Shown here piece by piece: positions 1 to 11,514 of a stretch of 64,000 nucleotides of DNA. The DNA comes from Eretmocerus hayati (taxonomy: Eukaryota; Arthropoda; Insecta; Hymenoptera; Aphelinidae). Numbering within the stretch: the first letter of the stretch is position 1; each line of letters begins with the position of its first letter. Location of the stretch: the NCBI GenBank assembly GCA_029851415.1, contig CM056742.1:92246748-92310747 (forward strand), written 5' to 3'. Under the pieces are notes generated by a model, which saw only the letters and a list, made by a program, of their open reading frames with translations, was not told where the DNA came from and did not search any database. The position numbers were made by a program, and so were the translations under genes.

Positions 1-467
1 TTGCACGAACTTTTGACCGGTGAAATTGATAATGAGTAATTGCAACGAGTCATGTTCAATAATTTCACATTATGGAACGAATAATGGAGTCGTTCAAAGA
101 GTCGTTGGAACGACTCATTCGTTTTACCGCGAGTACCTAGTGATGAGTAGCATCTCATTATTTGCTTTCGTGTTCATCTATGTAGAGCCCACATGTTTGT
201 CAAACGGTACGTTGGTCTTAAAATTGAATAAATTGTGAGTACAGTGTTGCCCCAGTGTCCTGATTCAAAGTGAGTCTGAACGCCAAAAAAATACAATTAA
301 CCGGGTTAGATATTTTTGTTCCACACGGTCAAGATCTGCGAGATTATTGAGGTGGTGTAAGTTGCTGTACGAGATGAAAGTTGATGTGTATGAATAATTG
401 TAACTGATCCTGTCTTGTTTGTGTAATTTTTCCAGAAGATTGTAAAACTGTTCTTCGACAATTTATA
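1..467. other. Left flank, non-coding, with GAGTC/GACTC palindromes
   Basis: No credible gene. At about 44-125 there is a cluster of the half-site GAGTCGTT and its complement AACGACTC. Positions 99-116 form a perfect inverted repeat with a two-base centre. The same half-sites cluster again near 8.6 kb and 9.3 kb, so this looks like a dispersed repeat. The short open frame at 20-238 is low in coding character and is not annotated as a gene. Confidence 0.5.
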
Positions 468-475
468 TCATACAT
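468..475. repeat. Left 8-bp target site duplication (TCATACAT)
   Basis: TCATACAT lies immediately outside the inverted terminus ATGACTC at 476 and is repeated exactly at 6959-6966 outside the opposite terminus. This marks the insertion footprint of the 476-6958 element. Confidence 0.85.
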
Positions 476-1195
476 ATGACTCTGAAGTTCCAATCGATTA
501 TCTTAATCGAAAGTCGAAAAAATTTTTTTCTTGAATTCGAACCTCTGTTCCAAAATTTCTCGATTGGGATCGCTTTTTTGTGACGAAAGAAGGTGCATGA
601 ATTTTTTGCAACCCCCCCGGTGAATGCCGACACCCCCAAATCGGGGGTTGAAATTCGGGAATTTTTTTAGAACGGGCCAGGAGGCTCTGTTCCAAAATTT
701 CTCGATTGGGATCGCTTTTTTGTGACGAAAGAAGATGCCTGAATTTCTTGCAACACCCCCGGTGAATGCCGACACCCCCAAATCGGGGGTTGAAATTCGG
801 GAATTTTTTTAAGAACGGGCCAGGAGGCTCTGTTCCAAAATTTCTCGATTGGGATCGCTTTCTTGTGACGTAAGAAGGTGCCTGAATTTTTTGCAGCCCC
901 CCGGTGAATGCCGACATCCCCAAATCGGGGGTTGAAATTCGGGAAATTTTTTAGAACGGGCCAGGAGGCTCTGTTCCAAAATTTCTCGATTCGGATCGCT
1001 TTCTTGAGACGGAAGAAGGTGCCTGAATTTTTTGCATCCCCCCCGGTGAATGCCGACACCCCCAAATCGGGGGTTGGAATTCGGGAATTTTTTTAGAACG
1101 GGCCAGGAGGCTCTGTTCCAAAATTTCTCGATTCGGATCGCTTTCTTGAGACGAAAGAAGGTGCCTGAATTTTTTGCAGCCCCCCCGGTGAAACT
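476..1195 (-). repeat. Left arm: about 5 copies of the 142-bp repeat
   Basis: After the terminal segment (476-560) the 142-bp unit recurs to about 1195, in reverse orientation relative to the right arm. Recognisable landmarks in each unit are a run of C or G, a CCCCCGATTTGGGGG palindrome and the phrase GATCCCAATCGAGAAATTTT (read on the minus strand here). The open frames in this block are by-products of the repeat and not genes. Confidence 0.85.
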
Positions 1196-2210
1196 GTATA
1201 CGAATACAAACTTTGGATAGCTCTCAAAGAACCCATGTGTTCGCAGTCATCTTTCTATCACGATTTGTCTTTATAAGAATATTTTTATAGTCTATGGACT
1301 CGCCCTCACATGCAGAATCGTTGAGAGTAATCCGTTTCCATTCTCGGGGCGGGAACCCCATTTCGCATTTCACATGTTCGAACGTGGAAACAAACGGACT
1401 GAATTCTCGCTGGTATTTGAATACACAGTTTAGAGTGGTACGTCATGAATGTGAGGGCTTCTGGAGGGAAAGAAAAAAAGGTGATACCCTACGATCACAG
1501 ATGATGCTCATAATTTTTTCCAGACGTCTTGCATTGGGCTTTCCTAGAATACAGTAATGATATAATATTCGATGTTGCGGGAGCAGTTACACTCATCGCT
1601 GACCAGAAGTCAGGGAGGAATACCTGGAAGCTGACTACCCCTGTGGTGGGCTGATACATCAACCCATGGCCCGTATTATGATTGCCTGAGGGTAGTACCT
1701 CTTGGGTTGTGTGGAAATCTACCCTATTCGACGCTCATGACTTATGCTAAATCCATCGGCGGTGGGCTGCCGGGATACGTATTTTTGTAACAAGAGACAC
1801 AGTTTAGGAGTTTCCCGTACACGGGAAGGAAATCCACACTGGTCAACCGAAGTCACTCTCGCCATTTCTACATGGCTACAAGCACTGATATGGTCGAACT
1901 GCGTCGCTAGTACATAAACAACGGACATTACTACCAGAGAGACGTCGACTCCTTTGATTGCAAAGCAAGTCCCCAAATTAACCATGTACCGTTACTCTAG
2001 AACAACATAACACTTGGTAGGAAAGGATCCCGGAACGAAGCTCCTAGGGGGGGGGGGGTTCTTACGGTGTACCAGCGTGAGATCCTGGAAGGAAGCACCT
2101 GGTGGTTCGTAAGATAGATCGGATGGCGTCGGGTAATCCGATCTAAAGTACAACTCAGGTGGGACTTGGAGATCGAAGGACACGGATGCTACGGCAAGCT
2201 TCTCAAATTT
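1196..2210. other. Unique centre of the foldback element
   Basis: About 1 kb without the tandem unit. Short open frames exist (up to 88 residues) but none resembles a known domain and none has a long uninterrupted frame. A G-tract sits at about 2047-2058. I see no transposase. Confidence 0.5.
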
Positions 2211-5200
2211 CAAACCCCGATTTGAGGGTGTCGGCATTCACCGGGGGGGATGCAAACAATTCAGGCACCTTCTTTCGTCACAAGAAAGCGATCCCGATCG
2301 AGAAATTTTGGAACAGAGCCTCCTGGCCTGTTCTAAAAAAATTCCCGATTTTCAATACCCGATTTGGGGGTGTCGGCATTCACCGAGGGGGGGGGGGGTT
2401 GCAAAAAATTCAGGCACCTTCTTTCGTCACAAGGAAGCGATCCCAATCGAGAAATTTTGGAACAGAGCCTCCTGGCCCGTTCTAAAAAAATTCCCAAATT
2501 TCAACCCCCGATTTGGGGGTGTCGGCATTCACCGGGGGGGTTGCAAAAGATTCAGGCACCTTCTTATGTCACAAGAAAGCGATCCCAATCGAGAAATTTT
2601 GGAACAGAGCCTCCTGGCCCGTTCTTAAAAAAATTCCCGATTTTCAACCCCCGCTTTGGGGGTGTCGGCATTCACCAGGGGGGGGGGGCTGCAAAAAATT
2701 CAGGCACCTTCTTTCGTCACAAGGAAGCGATCCCAATTGAGAAATTTTGGAACAGAGCCTCCTGGCCTGTTCTAAAAAAATTCCCGATTTTCAACCCCCG
2801 ATTTGGGGGTGTCGGCATTCACCGGGGGGGTTGCAAAAAATTCGAGCACCTTCTTTCGTCACAAGAAAGCGATCCCAATCGAGAAATTTTGGAACAGAGC
2901 CTCCTGGCCCGTTCTAAAAAAATTCCCGAATTTCAACCCCCGATTTGGGGGTGTCGGCATTCACCGGGGGGGTTGCAAAAGATTCAGGCACCTTCTTATG
3001 TCACAAGAAAGCGATCCCAATCGAGAAATTTTGGAACAGAGCCTCCTGGCCCGTTCTAAGGAAATTCCCGATTTTCAACCCCCGATTTGGGGGTGTCGGC
3101 ATTCACCGGGGGGGGGGGGGGGTTGCAAAAAATTCAGGCACCTTCTTTCGTCACAAGAAAGCGATCCCAATCGAGAAATTTTGGAACAGAGCCTCCTGGC
3201 CCGTTCTAAAAAAATTCCCGAATTTCAACCCCCGATTTGGGGGTGTCAGCATTCACCGGGGGGGTTGCAAAGAATTCAGGCACCTTCCTTCGTCACAAGA
3301 AAGCGATCCCAATCGAGAGATTTTGGAACAGAGCCTCCTGGGGGGTTCTAAAAAAATTCCCGAATTTCAACCCCCGATTTGGAGATGTCGGCATTCACCG
3401 GGGGGGTTGCAAAAAATTCAGGCACCTTCTTTCGTCACAAGGAAGCGATCCCAATCGAGAAATTTTGGAACAGAGCCTCCTGGCCTGTTCTACAAAAATT
3501 CCCGAATTTCAACCCCCGATTTGGGGGTGTCGGCATTCACCAGGGGGGTCGCAAAAAATTCAGGCACCGTCTTTCGTCACAAGAAAGCGATCCCAATCGA
3601 GAAATTTTGGAACAGAGCCTCCTGGCCCGTTCTAAAGAAACTCCCGAATTTCAACCCCCGATTTGGGGGTGTCGGCATTCAGCGGGGGGGTTGCAAAAAA
3701 TTCAGGCACCTTCTTTCGTCACACGAAAGCGATCCCAATCGAGAAATTCTGGAACAGAGCCTCCTGGCCGTTCTTAAAAAAATTCCCGATTTTCAACCCC
3801 CGATTTGGGGTTGTCGGCATTCACCGGGGGGGTTGCGAAAAATTTAGGCACCTTCTTTCGTCACAAGAAAGCGATCCCAATCGAGAAATTTTGGAACAGA
3901 GCCTCCTGGCCTGTTCTGAAAAAACTCCTCAATTCCAACCCCCGATTTTGGGGTGTCGAAATCCACCGGGGGGGTTGCAAAAAATTCAGGCACCTTCTTC
4001 CGTCACAAGAAAGCGATCCCAATCGAGAAATTTTGGAACAGAGCCTCCTGGCCCGTTCTTAAAAAAATTCCCGATTTTCAACCCCCGATTTGGGGGTGTC
4101 GGCATTCACCGGGGGGGTTGCAAAAAATTCTGGCACCTTCCTTCGTCACAAGAAAGCGATCCCAATCGAGAAATTTTGGAACAGAGCCTCCTGGCCTGTT
4201 CTAAAAAAACTCCCGAATTTCAACTCCCGATTTGGGGGTGTCGGCATTCACCGGGGGGGTTGCAAAAAATCCAGGCACCTCCTTCCGTCACAAGAAAGTG
4301 ATATCAATCGAGAAATTTTGGAACAGAGCCTCCTGGCCCGTTCTCAAAAAAATTCCCGATATTCACTCCCCGATTTGGGGGTGTCGGCATTCACCGGGGG
4401 GGTTGCAAAAAATTCAGGCACCTTCTTTCGTCACAAGAAAGCGATCCCAATCGAGAAATTTTGGAACAGAGCCTCCTGGCCCGTTCTAAAAAAATTCCCG
4501 AATTTCAACCCCCGATTTGGGGGTGTCGGCATTCACCGGGGGGGTTGCAAAGAATTCAGGCACCTTCCTTCGTCACAAGAAAGCGATCCCAATCGAGAGA
4601 TTTTGGAACAGAGCCTCCTGGCCCGTTCTAAAAAAACTCCCGAATTTCAACCCCCGATTTGGGGGTGTCGGCATTCACCGGGGGGGTTGCAAAAAATTCA
4701 GGCACCTTCTTTCGTCACAAGAAAGCGATCCCAATCGAGAAATTTTGGAACAGAGCCTCCTGGCCCGTTCTTAAAAAAATTCCCGATTTTCAACCCCCGA
4801 TTTGGGGGTGTCGGCATTCACCGGGGGGGTTGCAAAAAAGTCTGGCACCTTCTTTCGTCACAAGAAAGCGATCCCAATCGAGAAATTTTGGAACAGAGCC
4901 TCCTGGCCTGTTCTAAAAAAACTCCCGAATTTCAACTCCCGATCTGGGGGTGTCGGCATTCACTGGGGGGGTTGCAAAAAATCCAGGCACCTCCTTTCGT
5001 CACAAGAAAGCGATCCCAATCGAGAAATTTTGGAACAGAGCCTCCTGGCCCGTTCTTAAAAAAATTCCCGATTTTCAACCCCCGATTTGGGGGTGTCGGC
5101 ATTCACCGGGGGGGTTGCAAAAAAGTCTGGCACCTTCTTTCGTCACAAGAAAGCGATCCCAATCGAGAAATTTTGGAACAGAGCCTCCTGGCCTGTTCTA

Positions 5201-6958
5201 AAAAAACTCCCGAATTTCAACTCCCGATTTGGGGGTGTCGGCATTCACCGGGGGGGTTGCAAAAAATCCAGGCACCTTCTTTCGTCACAAGGAAGCGATC
5301 CCAATCGAGAAATTTTGGAACAGAGCCTCCTGGCCCATTCTAAAAAAACTCCCGAATTTCAACCCCCGATTTGGGGGTGTCGGCATTCACCGCCGGGGTT
5401 GCAAAAAATTCAGGCACCTTCTTTCGTCACAAGAAAGCGATCCCAATCGAGAAATTTTGGAACAGAGCCTTCTGGCCCGTTCTTAAAAAAATTCCCGATT
5501 TTCAACCCCCGATTTGGGGGTGTCGGCATTCATCGGGGGGGTTGCAAAAAATTCTGGCCCCTTCTTTCGTCACAAGAAAGCGATCTCAATCGAGAAATTT
5601 TGGAACAGAGCCTCCTGGCTCGTTCTTAAAAAAATTCCCGATTTTCAACCCCCGATTTGGGGGTGTCGGCATTCACCGGGGGGGTTGCAAAAAATTCATC
5701 ACCTCCTTTGGTCACAAGAAAGCGATCCCAATCGAGAAATTTTAGAACAGAGCCTCCTGGCCCGTTCTTAAAAAAATTCCCGATTTTCACTCCCCGATTT
5801 GGGGGTGTCGGCATTCACCGGGGGGGTTGCAAAAAATTCAGGCACCTTCTTTCGTCACAAGAAAGCGATCCCAATCGAGAAATTTTGGAACAGAGCCTCC
5901 TGGCCCGTTCTAAAAAAATTCCCGAATTTCAACCCCCGATTTGGGGGTGTCGGCATTCACCGGGGGGGTTGCAAAGAATTCAGGCACCTTCCTTCGTCAC
6001 AAGAAAGCGATCCCAATCGAGAGATTTTGGAACAGAGCCTCCTGGCCGGTTCTAAAAAAATTCCCGAATTTCAACCCCCGATTTGGAGATGTCGGCATTC
6101 ACCGGGGGGGTTGCAAAAAATTCAGGCACCTTCTTTCGTCACAAGAAAGCGATCCCAATCGAGAAATTTTGGAACAGAGCCTCCTGGCCCGTTCTAAAAA
6201 AACTCCCGAATTTCAACCCCCGATTTGGGGGTGTCGGCATTCACCGGGGGGGTTGCAAAAAATCCAGGCACCTTCTTTCGTCACAAGAGAGCGATCCCAA
6301 TCGAGAAATTTTGGAACAGAGCCTCCTGGCCCGTTCTAAAAAAACTCCCGAATTTCAACCCCCGATTTGGGGGTGTCGGCATTCACCGCCGGGGTTGCAA
6401 AAAATTCAGGCACCTTCTTTCGTCACAAGAAAGCGATCCCAATCGAGAAATCTTGGAACAGAGCCTCCTGGCCCGTTCTTAAAAAAATTCCCGATTTTCA
6501 ACCCCCGATTTGGGGGTGTCGGCATTCACCGGGGGGGTTGCAAAAAATTCTGGCACCTTCTTTCGTCACAAGAAAGCGATCTCAATCGAGAAATTTTGGA
6601 ACAAAGCTTCCTGGCTCGTTCTTAAAAAAATTCCCGATTTTCAACCCCCGATTTGGGGGTGTCGGCATTCACCGGGGGGGTTGCAAAAAATTCAGGCACT
6701 CCCTTTCGTCACAAGAAAGCGATCCCAATCGAGAAATTTTAGAACAGAGCCTCCTGGCCCGTTCTAAAAAAATTCCCGAATTTCAACCCCCGATTTGGGG
6801 GTGTCGGCATTCACCGGGGGGGCCGCAAAAAATTCAGGCACCTTCTTTCGTCACAAGAAAGCGATCCCAATCGAGAAATTTTGGAACAGAGGTTCGAATT
6901 CAAGAAAAAATTTTTTTCGACTTTCGATTAAGATAATCGATTGGAACTTCAGAGTCAT
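2211..6958 (+). repeat. Right arm: about 33 copies of the 142/143-bp repeat
   Basis: A tandem array with start-to-start spacing of 142 or 143 bases, for example 4090, 4232, 4517, 4659, 4802, 5087, 5229 and 5371. Each unit has a G-run of 7 or more, the palindrome CCCCCGATTTGGGGG, and blocks such as TTGGAACAGAGCCTCCTGG. The unit has almost no stop codons in any forward frame. Because 142 leaves remainder 1 on division by 3, a reading frame passes through all three translations in turn and yields open frames of up to 417 codons. The stop-creating variant is the 143-bp unit with TTCTTAAAAAAA. There is no splice or domain evidence for coding. Confidence 0.9.
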
Positions 6959-6966
6959 TCATACAT
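6959..6966. repeat. Right 8-bp target site duplication (TCATACAT)
   Basis: An exact copy of 468-475, directly after the inverted terminus GAGTCAT that ends at 6958. Confidence 0.85.
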
Positions 6967-7574
6967 CATATCTTAGATCAATCGTTGAATGGGCTCCGTC
7001 AAAATGTAAAACTGTTGATGAACAGTAGTAGTGTACGTACTCATATAATCGAGGCTTTCATTATTTGTAGCGACCTTCTTGATTCGACTTCATAAATCTG
7101 CACTTGATGTTCGTACAATAATCTGCATCTATCAATACGCGGATCATTCTTCCAGTTGTGCCCATTCCTCAGCTGTCTTTTGTGTACGTGTGGTGTACAT
7201 CACCGGGATCAGTATTACCTGTAAACTCTATCTTCGAAATGTGAGGTAGTAAGACATTGCGTTGAACAAAGTACATTGAAAATGTACGGTTGAACCTCCG
7301 ATTACAATATATTGTATTCACCACACAGTTCAATCATTTTGATACTTCAGACGGTCACCTAATTCAGTGGATACGTATATGCTAACATTGTGAGTTATTC
7401 AAAAACAATTTTTGTACTTTTTATATAAATGAATGCATGAGTGCAAACAAATTATTGGAGTTATCATTCAGAGTGGGATAGAGAGTTGCTTGAGACTCAA
7501 ATGATACGTTAGATATCGGAATGGACGTGAGTTTTATGAGATTCAGGATGAATTTCCCGCTCTAGCCGTGATCG
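6967..7574. other. Non-coding stretch
   Basis: AT-rich sequence with no gene, RNA or repeat that I recognise. Confidence 0.4.
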
Positions 7575-8177
7575 TTGCATGAATGATTGAATGAATGAAT
7601 TCTTTATTCGCCCGTAGGCAAAAAATAATAACAACACTCTTACAAAACAATATACATATAAATCAATTTCGATTTGGTCAAGGATACAATTATCACATTG
7701 GTGACTAGTCTTTTATAACCCACTAAGATGAAATGAAATGAAGAAAATAAATAAATAAATGAATAAATAAATAAATAAATAAATGACGCCAGGGCTCTCC
7801 CATGTTTATCACAGAATTTCCGCTCCCGCCATAAAAGTATACGTCATTTAAAACCAAGAGCCCTGGACTCAAAAACATATGGAAAAATTTATAAATTGAA
7901 AAATTGCCCGGTACCCACATTAATCCTCTGAGGGGGGAGTGTCATCAAATACTCTCTCACTGCCCCTTTGAAGGAGGACAATTCTTTGACTTGCCGGAGT
8001 CCTGAAGGGAGAAAATTCCAAAAACGAGCGCATTGACTCTGGAAAGACCTGAGTCCATAGTCGAGGCGCATCCTTGGAATTTTTAGTTCTTGAGCTCCAG
8101 TTGCATGTATGATATTAAGGATGCGAGGCTTGGTTCTTTGCCTCATAAGAACAATTGTAAGACAACCGAAATGCAAG

Positions 8178-8178
<1 letters not shown>
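7575..8178 (-). mobile_element. LINE (non-LTR retrotransposon) 3' end, truncated
   Basis: On the minus strand the frame ending near 7889 reads RSFQSQCARFWNFLPSGLR, followed by SSFKGAVREYL. This is the typical C-terminus of reverse transcriptases of CR1, Jockey or L2-like LINEs, in which a 'sfs..a.rlWN.LP..lr' phrase precedes 'fK..lk.yl'. Only about the last 80 residues survive. The 3' untranslated part follows, with an ATTT/ATTC simple repeat at 7735-7783. It ends near 7577-7605 in AATAAAGAATTCATTCATTC, a short-period tail of the kind these LINEs use. The upstream side stops at the TA/GT microsatellite at 8179. This is a dead 5'-truncated copy. The clade cannot be fixed from so little sequence. 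Confidence 0.7.
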
Positions 8179-8218
<40 letters not shown>

Positions 8219-8292
8219 CACGTGTGTGTGTGTGCACGTGTGTGTGTGTGTGTGTGTGCACGTGTGTACATATTATGAGTATATATACACAC
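8179..8292. repeat. Compound microsatellite (TA)n-(GT)n
   Basis: A TA run at about 8179-8204 is followed by GT runs broken by GCAC units to about 8268, then further TA/CA units. The open frames on both strands here are low-complexity artefacts. Confidence 0.9.
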
Positions 8293-9392
8293 ACATGGCC
8301 TTGAAATCTTCTCCTCTTATGTATCGTCAGGTCTATCCAAAAATTATGCACATGCACTGCACACGCGCACAGTGCAGCTCACCGGATTTGAGCAGCGATT
8401 GAAGGTCACAAAAACTGAGAATCTCAAATTGGAGCCGGTTTCTGAGTTGTAGATTTTTGGATCACCTAGTGATCCACAAGACTCGACGAGTTCTGGCTGG
8501 TTCCGGTTGAAGTTTGATGAGCTGCACATGTGCCACACAAGCAGTGTAGATGGCATGCTTATGCATCATTCGTGGAAACACCCTTAATGGGGAAGACTCG
8601 TGTCAACGAGTCATTAAAATGACTCGTGGCAACAAGTGATCAAAATGACTTGTGGCAACGAGTCAATGGGACGACTCGTTCATCCGACTCGTTCGTCGGC
8701 CAAATCGCTGATGAAGATTATTTTTTTAGCATCGTAGGCTTGTCGAGTTTTCTATCATGGGAAGCAGAGTTCCATTTTTTCCATGGAGCAATTCATGTCG
8801 AAAATGAAACGCTTGCGAAATCTTCGTTTCTTGATCATCGCATAATTGTGCGTGGGATTCCGTCTGCGCTTCGGCTAGTATCGAGTTTTTTTTCTCGATG
8901 GTTTTTGGATAATAATCCAGAAAAGTTAGCACGACAACAAGGTGAGTGGAGGCGCTCAATAAATTGGACGCAGCTGACATCGCAAGGCACAGAAAATTAC
9001 TACGCTTCAGTCTGCAGGTGATGATTACACACAGTCCCTAAATACATATGTCCGCATCGGGTAAACAACACTCACCCTCTCCAACTCCCAGTCATAGGAT
9101 AGACCTGGGCCTAGAAGACCCGAGCTTCAAGATTTCCACGAACCCAGATTACAACCAAGGCCATACACTCGACTAGCTCGCGCAATCGACATTTTATCGA
9201 TTCCAATTGGGAAGTCAGTTAACCCATCTCTGTGACACAATATCTGTTCGTTCAGTTATTTTTCCATAGAAAAAACGATAAAAAATTATGTCGCATGAGT
9301 CGTTTGAATAAGTCGTTTTTCAATCAACATAATAAAAAGATTATTGACTCAATAACGAGTCAAATATTTGACTCGTGTAACGATGCAAATAT
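8293..9392. other. Non-coding stretch with GACTC/GAGTC half-site clusters
   Basis: Two clusters of imperfect palindromes built from GACTCGT and ACGAGTC occur at about 8597-8695 and 9290-9405. They resemble the cluster at 44-125. A 131-codon frame starting at 8626 begins inside the first cluster and shows no recognisable domain, so I do not call it a gene. It is possible that 8.6-9.9 kb is one decayed element with the 9393-9923 fragment as its coding remnant. Confidence 0.45.
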
Positions 9393-9923
9393 ATGACTCG
9401 TTTACTTTCACGCGGGTATGGGCACTTATTGCGGGAATTTGAATCAGAGGCTCGGAAGTGGGCTGAAGTCTGTCATGTTCAAAGAAAAGTACCAAATAAA
9501 GGTCCAGAGTTCAAAGGGAATTCATGCAAAATATTATTGGATAGAATTGGTATTTTGCGTGCTCAATCCGGAGATAAATGCTTGAAGTACATCACAGTTT
9601 TTGAAGGCTCTGGGGATGTGGTGAGATCTTGTTTTGGTCATGAACTAGATCCATCGTTCGAGGATAACATTTCTGCGTTCCGTGAAAGCTATCTTAACTT
9701 GGGGGTGAGAATCACCCCGAAAGTGCATGGTGTGATGTTTCACGTCGCAGAATTCTGCGAATTGACCAAGAAAGGGCTCGGTTTTTCCAGCGAACAAGCA
9801 ATGGAATCTGTTCATCACGATTTCAGTGCCACTTGGTAGCGGGACAAAGTATCGGGCGACCATCCCAACTATGGTGGACAGCTATTGAATGCTGTTTGTG
9901 CTTACAATTCTCGACACGTGTGA
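9393..9923 (+). pseudogene. C-terminal remnant of a multicopy transposon-type protein
   Basis: A 148-codon frame ends at a TAG (9837-9839). The same frame continues for another 27 sense codons, with the plausible continuation HPNYGGQLLNAVCAYNSRHV, to a TGA at 9921-9923. The conserved core is ITPKVHGVMFHVAEFC, followed by GLGFSSEQAMESVHHDF. This matches a tail that I associate with repetitive, transposon-encoded proteins in arthropods and cnidarians, but I cannot name the superfamily with certainty. No catalytic part is visible upstream. The methionine at 9393 lies inside a GACTC-repeat cluster and is unlikely to be a real start. The in-frame stop and missing N-terminus indicate a dead copy. 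Confidence 0.55.
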
Positions 9924-11452
9924 GACATATTCGTATTCACGAAACTCCTAATTGTGTGAGAAATTATAATCTGTTCCTTCCAGTTCTCCTTAGGACTCCT
10001 TGACTTAATCTCTCTGTTTTAAAAAGATAATGAATCTCGATTGTAATCATAGTTATGTAAGAATCATAGATGAGTAGAAGGACGATATGATGAATGAAAT
10101 GAATTCAATCAATCGATATGAATAACATCGTGATACTCTTGCCCTAACAGTGAATCATTGACAGAAACTTCTAAAAATGAGAAACTTGTCGAATGAATGT
10201 GATTTAGATGAGTCAATCGATCGAAAATTTCAAAAATTGAGTTTAAGAAAAACAGCTCGATAAAATATATTGATTCTTGTTGGAAAATGATCCAGAATTC
10301 ATGCTGAAAAAGATCTCGCAAGAGTGCCGGAGGAGCGAAGACCTTTTAATAAAAGTTGGTTCAAGAGCACCGTGCATTTTTGAGTCTTTGACATTTTATC
10401 GCCTAGCGAGAAATCCTGACGCGATGGGACCAAACGACTGTGGAATTCGTGTTCAGATGATTGATGTGAGTCGGGAACTCATGCTTCGGAGCAAATGAGA
10501 GATATTCCTCCGTCTTTCTCATGCTTGAGTATCCCAGGGAACGGATTACGAGTGCAAGGACTTCACATACACGGACCTGACATTTTGCCCGTAAGATTGC
10601 TCGCAAGAATTAAGGAGTTGACATGGAAACTTCTCCATGGATTTTTCATCCGATCCTATCATATTCTAGTGGAAAAAAGCGAATAAAAATTGTTCACGTC
10701 CAGATACCAAATCACGCACAGACGACCAATCCCGCAAATAACGGATTGCTCGGATCGAGAGTTCTGTCGTGTAAAGAATCATCCTGAAAACCCAGGATGA
10801 AAATTGAAAAAGCAAATACCCGAAGCTCGGTCTGGAAAGCCCTAAGGGGAAGTAATCATTGCAATGATTGCAACAGAGGAGTTATAATCTAGACATATTT
10901 CAGGACGAGTCTATCACTAGGCAATCACGATAATAATGTATCAGCCAGTCCCGAAGTCGGTAATTTTCTTCCATCCTTCGGCCATCACTTTTAAACCGTG
11001 GGGTTTCACCAGTGAATAATGAATCGAATGACTCATCGTAGATTCTTGTTAAAAAACGACTATGAATACCAGAGATAGAGAAGTAATAGTGATCAATCGA
11101 AGAATGAGTCGATGTTTAATTAATGAGAATTGTAGCAAAAATTCCCTGCCATTTTTTTTACAATCATTCCGTAATACACATCTCCTGCATATACTGGATC
11201 GAATCTCTTCATCATCAGGTTCAGAGCAATCAATGATTCACAAGGGGGACTGCGATCGTTTTATTTGATGAAATCGGATCGGTTTTGAGCTATTATGCCA
11301 AGAGATGAGTCAAAATAGCAGAAAAATACGCAGATAGCCTCAACTACTATTTTTATGAAATCATCGGATGGACTCATCCCTATAGACTTTGCGGGCCAGA
11401 TTCTTGAATTTTTCTGCGAAGAAGAGTTGGTCTTTTTCATCATCCTAAAACA
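9924..11452. other. Non-coding stretch
   Basis: Short open frames only (up to 73 residues), with no domain. I recognise no RNA gene or repeat structure, apart from sequence near 11400-11452 that weakly resembles the arm of the 54806-57625 foldback element. Confidence 0.4.
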
Positions 11453-11514
11453 TCATGAGTACCTCCGTGGAAACTTTGGAATAATGTGTACCTCTTTGTG
11501 TGAACTCTTTTAAC

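Larger units (their letters stand above)
476..6958. mobile_element. Foldback element with satellite-filled inverted arms
   Basis: A 6.48-kb element. The two ends are inverted copies of a roughly 75-base terminal sequence beginning ATGACTCTGAAG, followed on each side by tandem 142/143-bp repeats running in opposite orientation. A roughly 1-kb non-repetitive centre separates them. The outer flanks carry a perfect 8-bp duplication. Long inverted arms made of internal tandem repeats are the hallmark of Foldback-type elements, some of which are mobilised by Mutator-like transposases (known for the family). Assignment to that superfamily here is inference: 8-bp duplications also occur in hAT and P elements. 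No transposase is visible inside, so it would be non-autonomous. The arms are very unequal, about 5 repeats on the left and about 33 on the right. Confidence 0.8.

Noticed and set aside
2159..6936. Many long forward open frames with GGVGIHRGG-like repeats, up to 417 codons
   Set aside because: They are translations of the 142/143-bp tandem unit in its three frames. No splice signals, no domain, and the same unit is open in all forward frames.
8090..8402. Cysteine/valine- and histidine/threonine-rich small proteins
   Set aside because: Translations of the (TA)n(GT)n microsatellite.
8626..9021. 131-codon frame as a gene
   Set aside because: It begins inside a palindromic repeat cluster, has no recognised domain, and another frame is open on the opposite strand.
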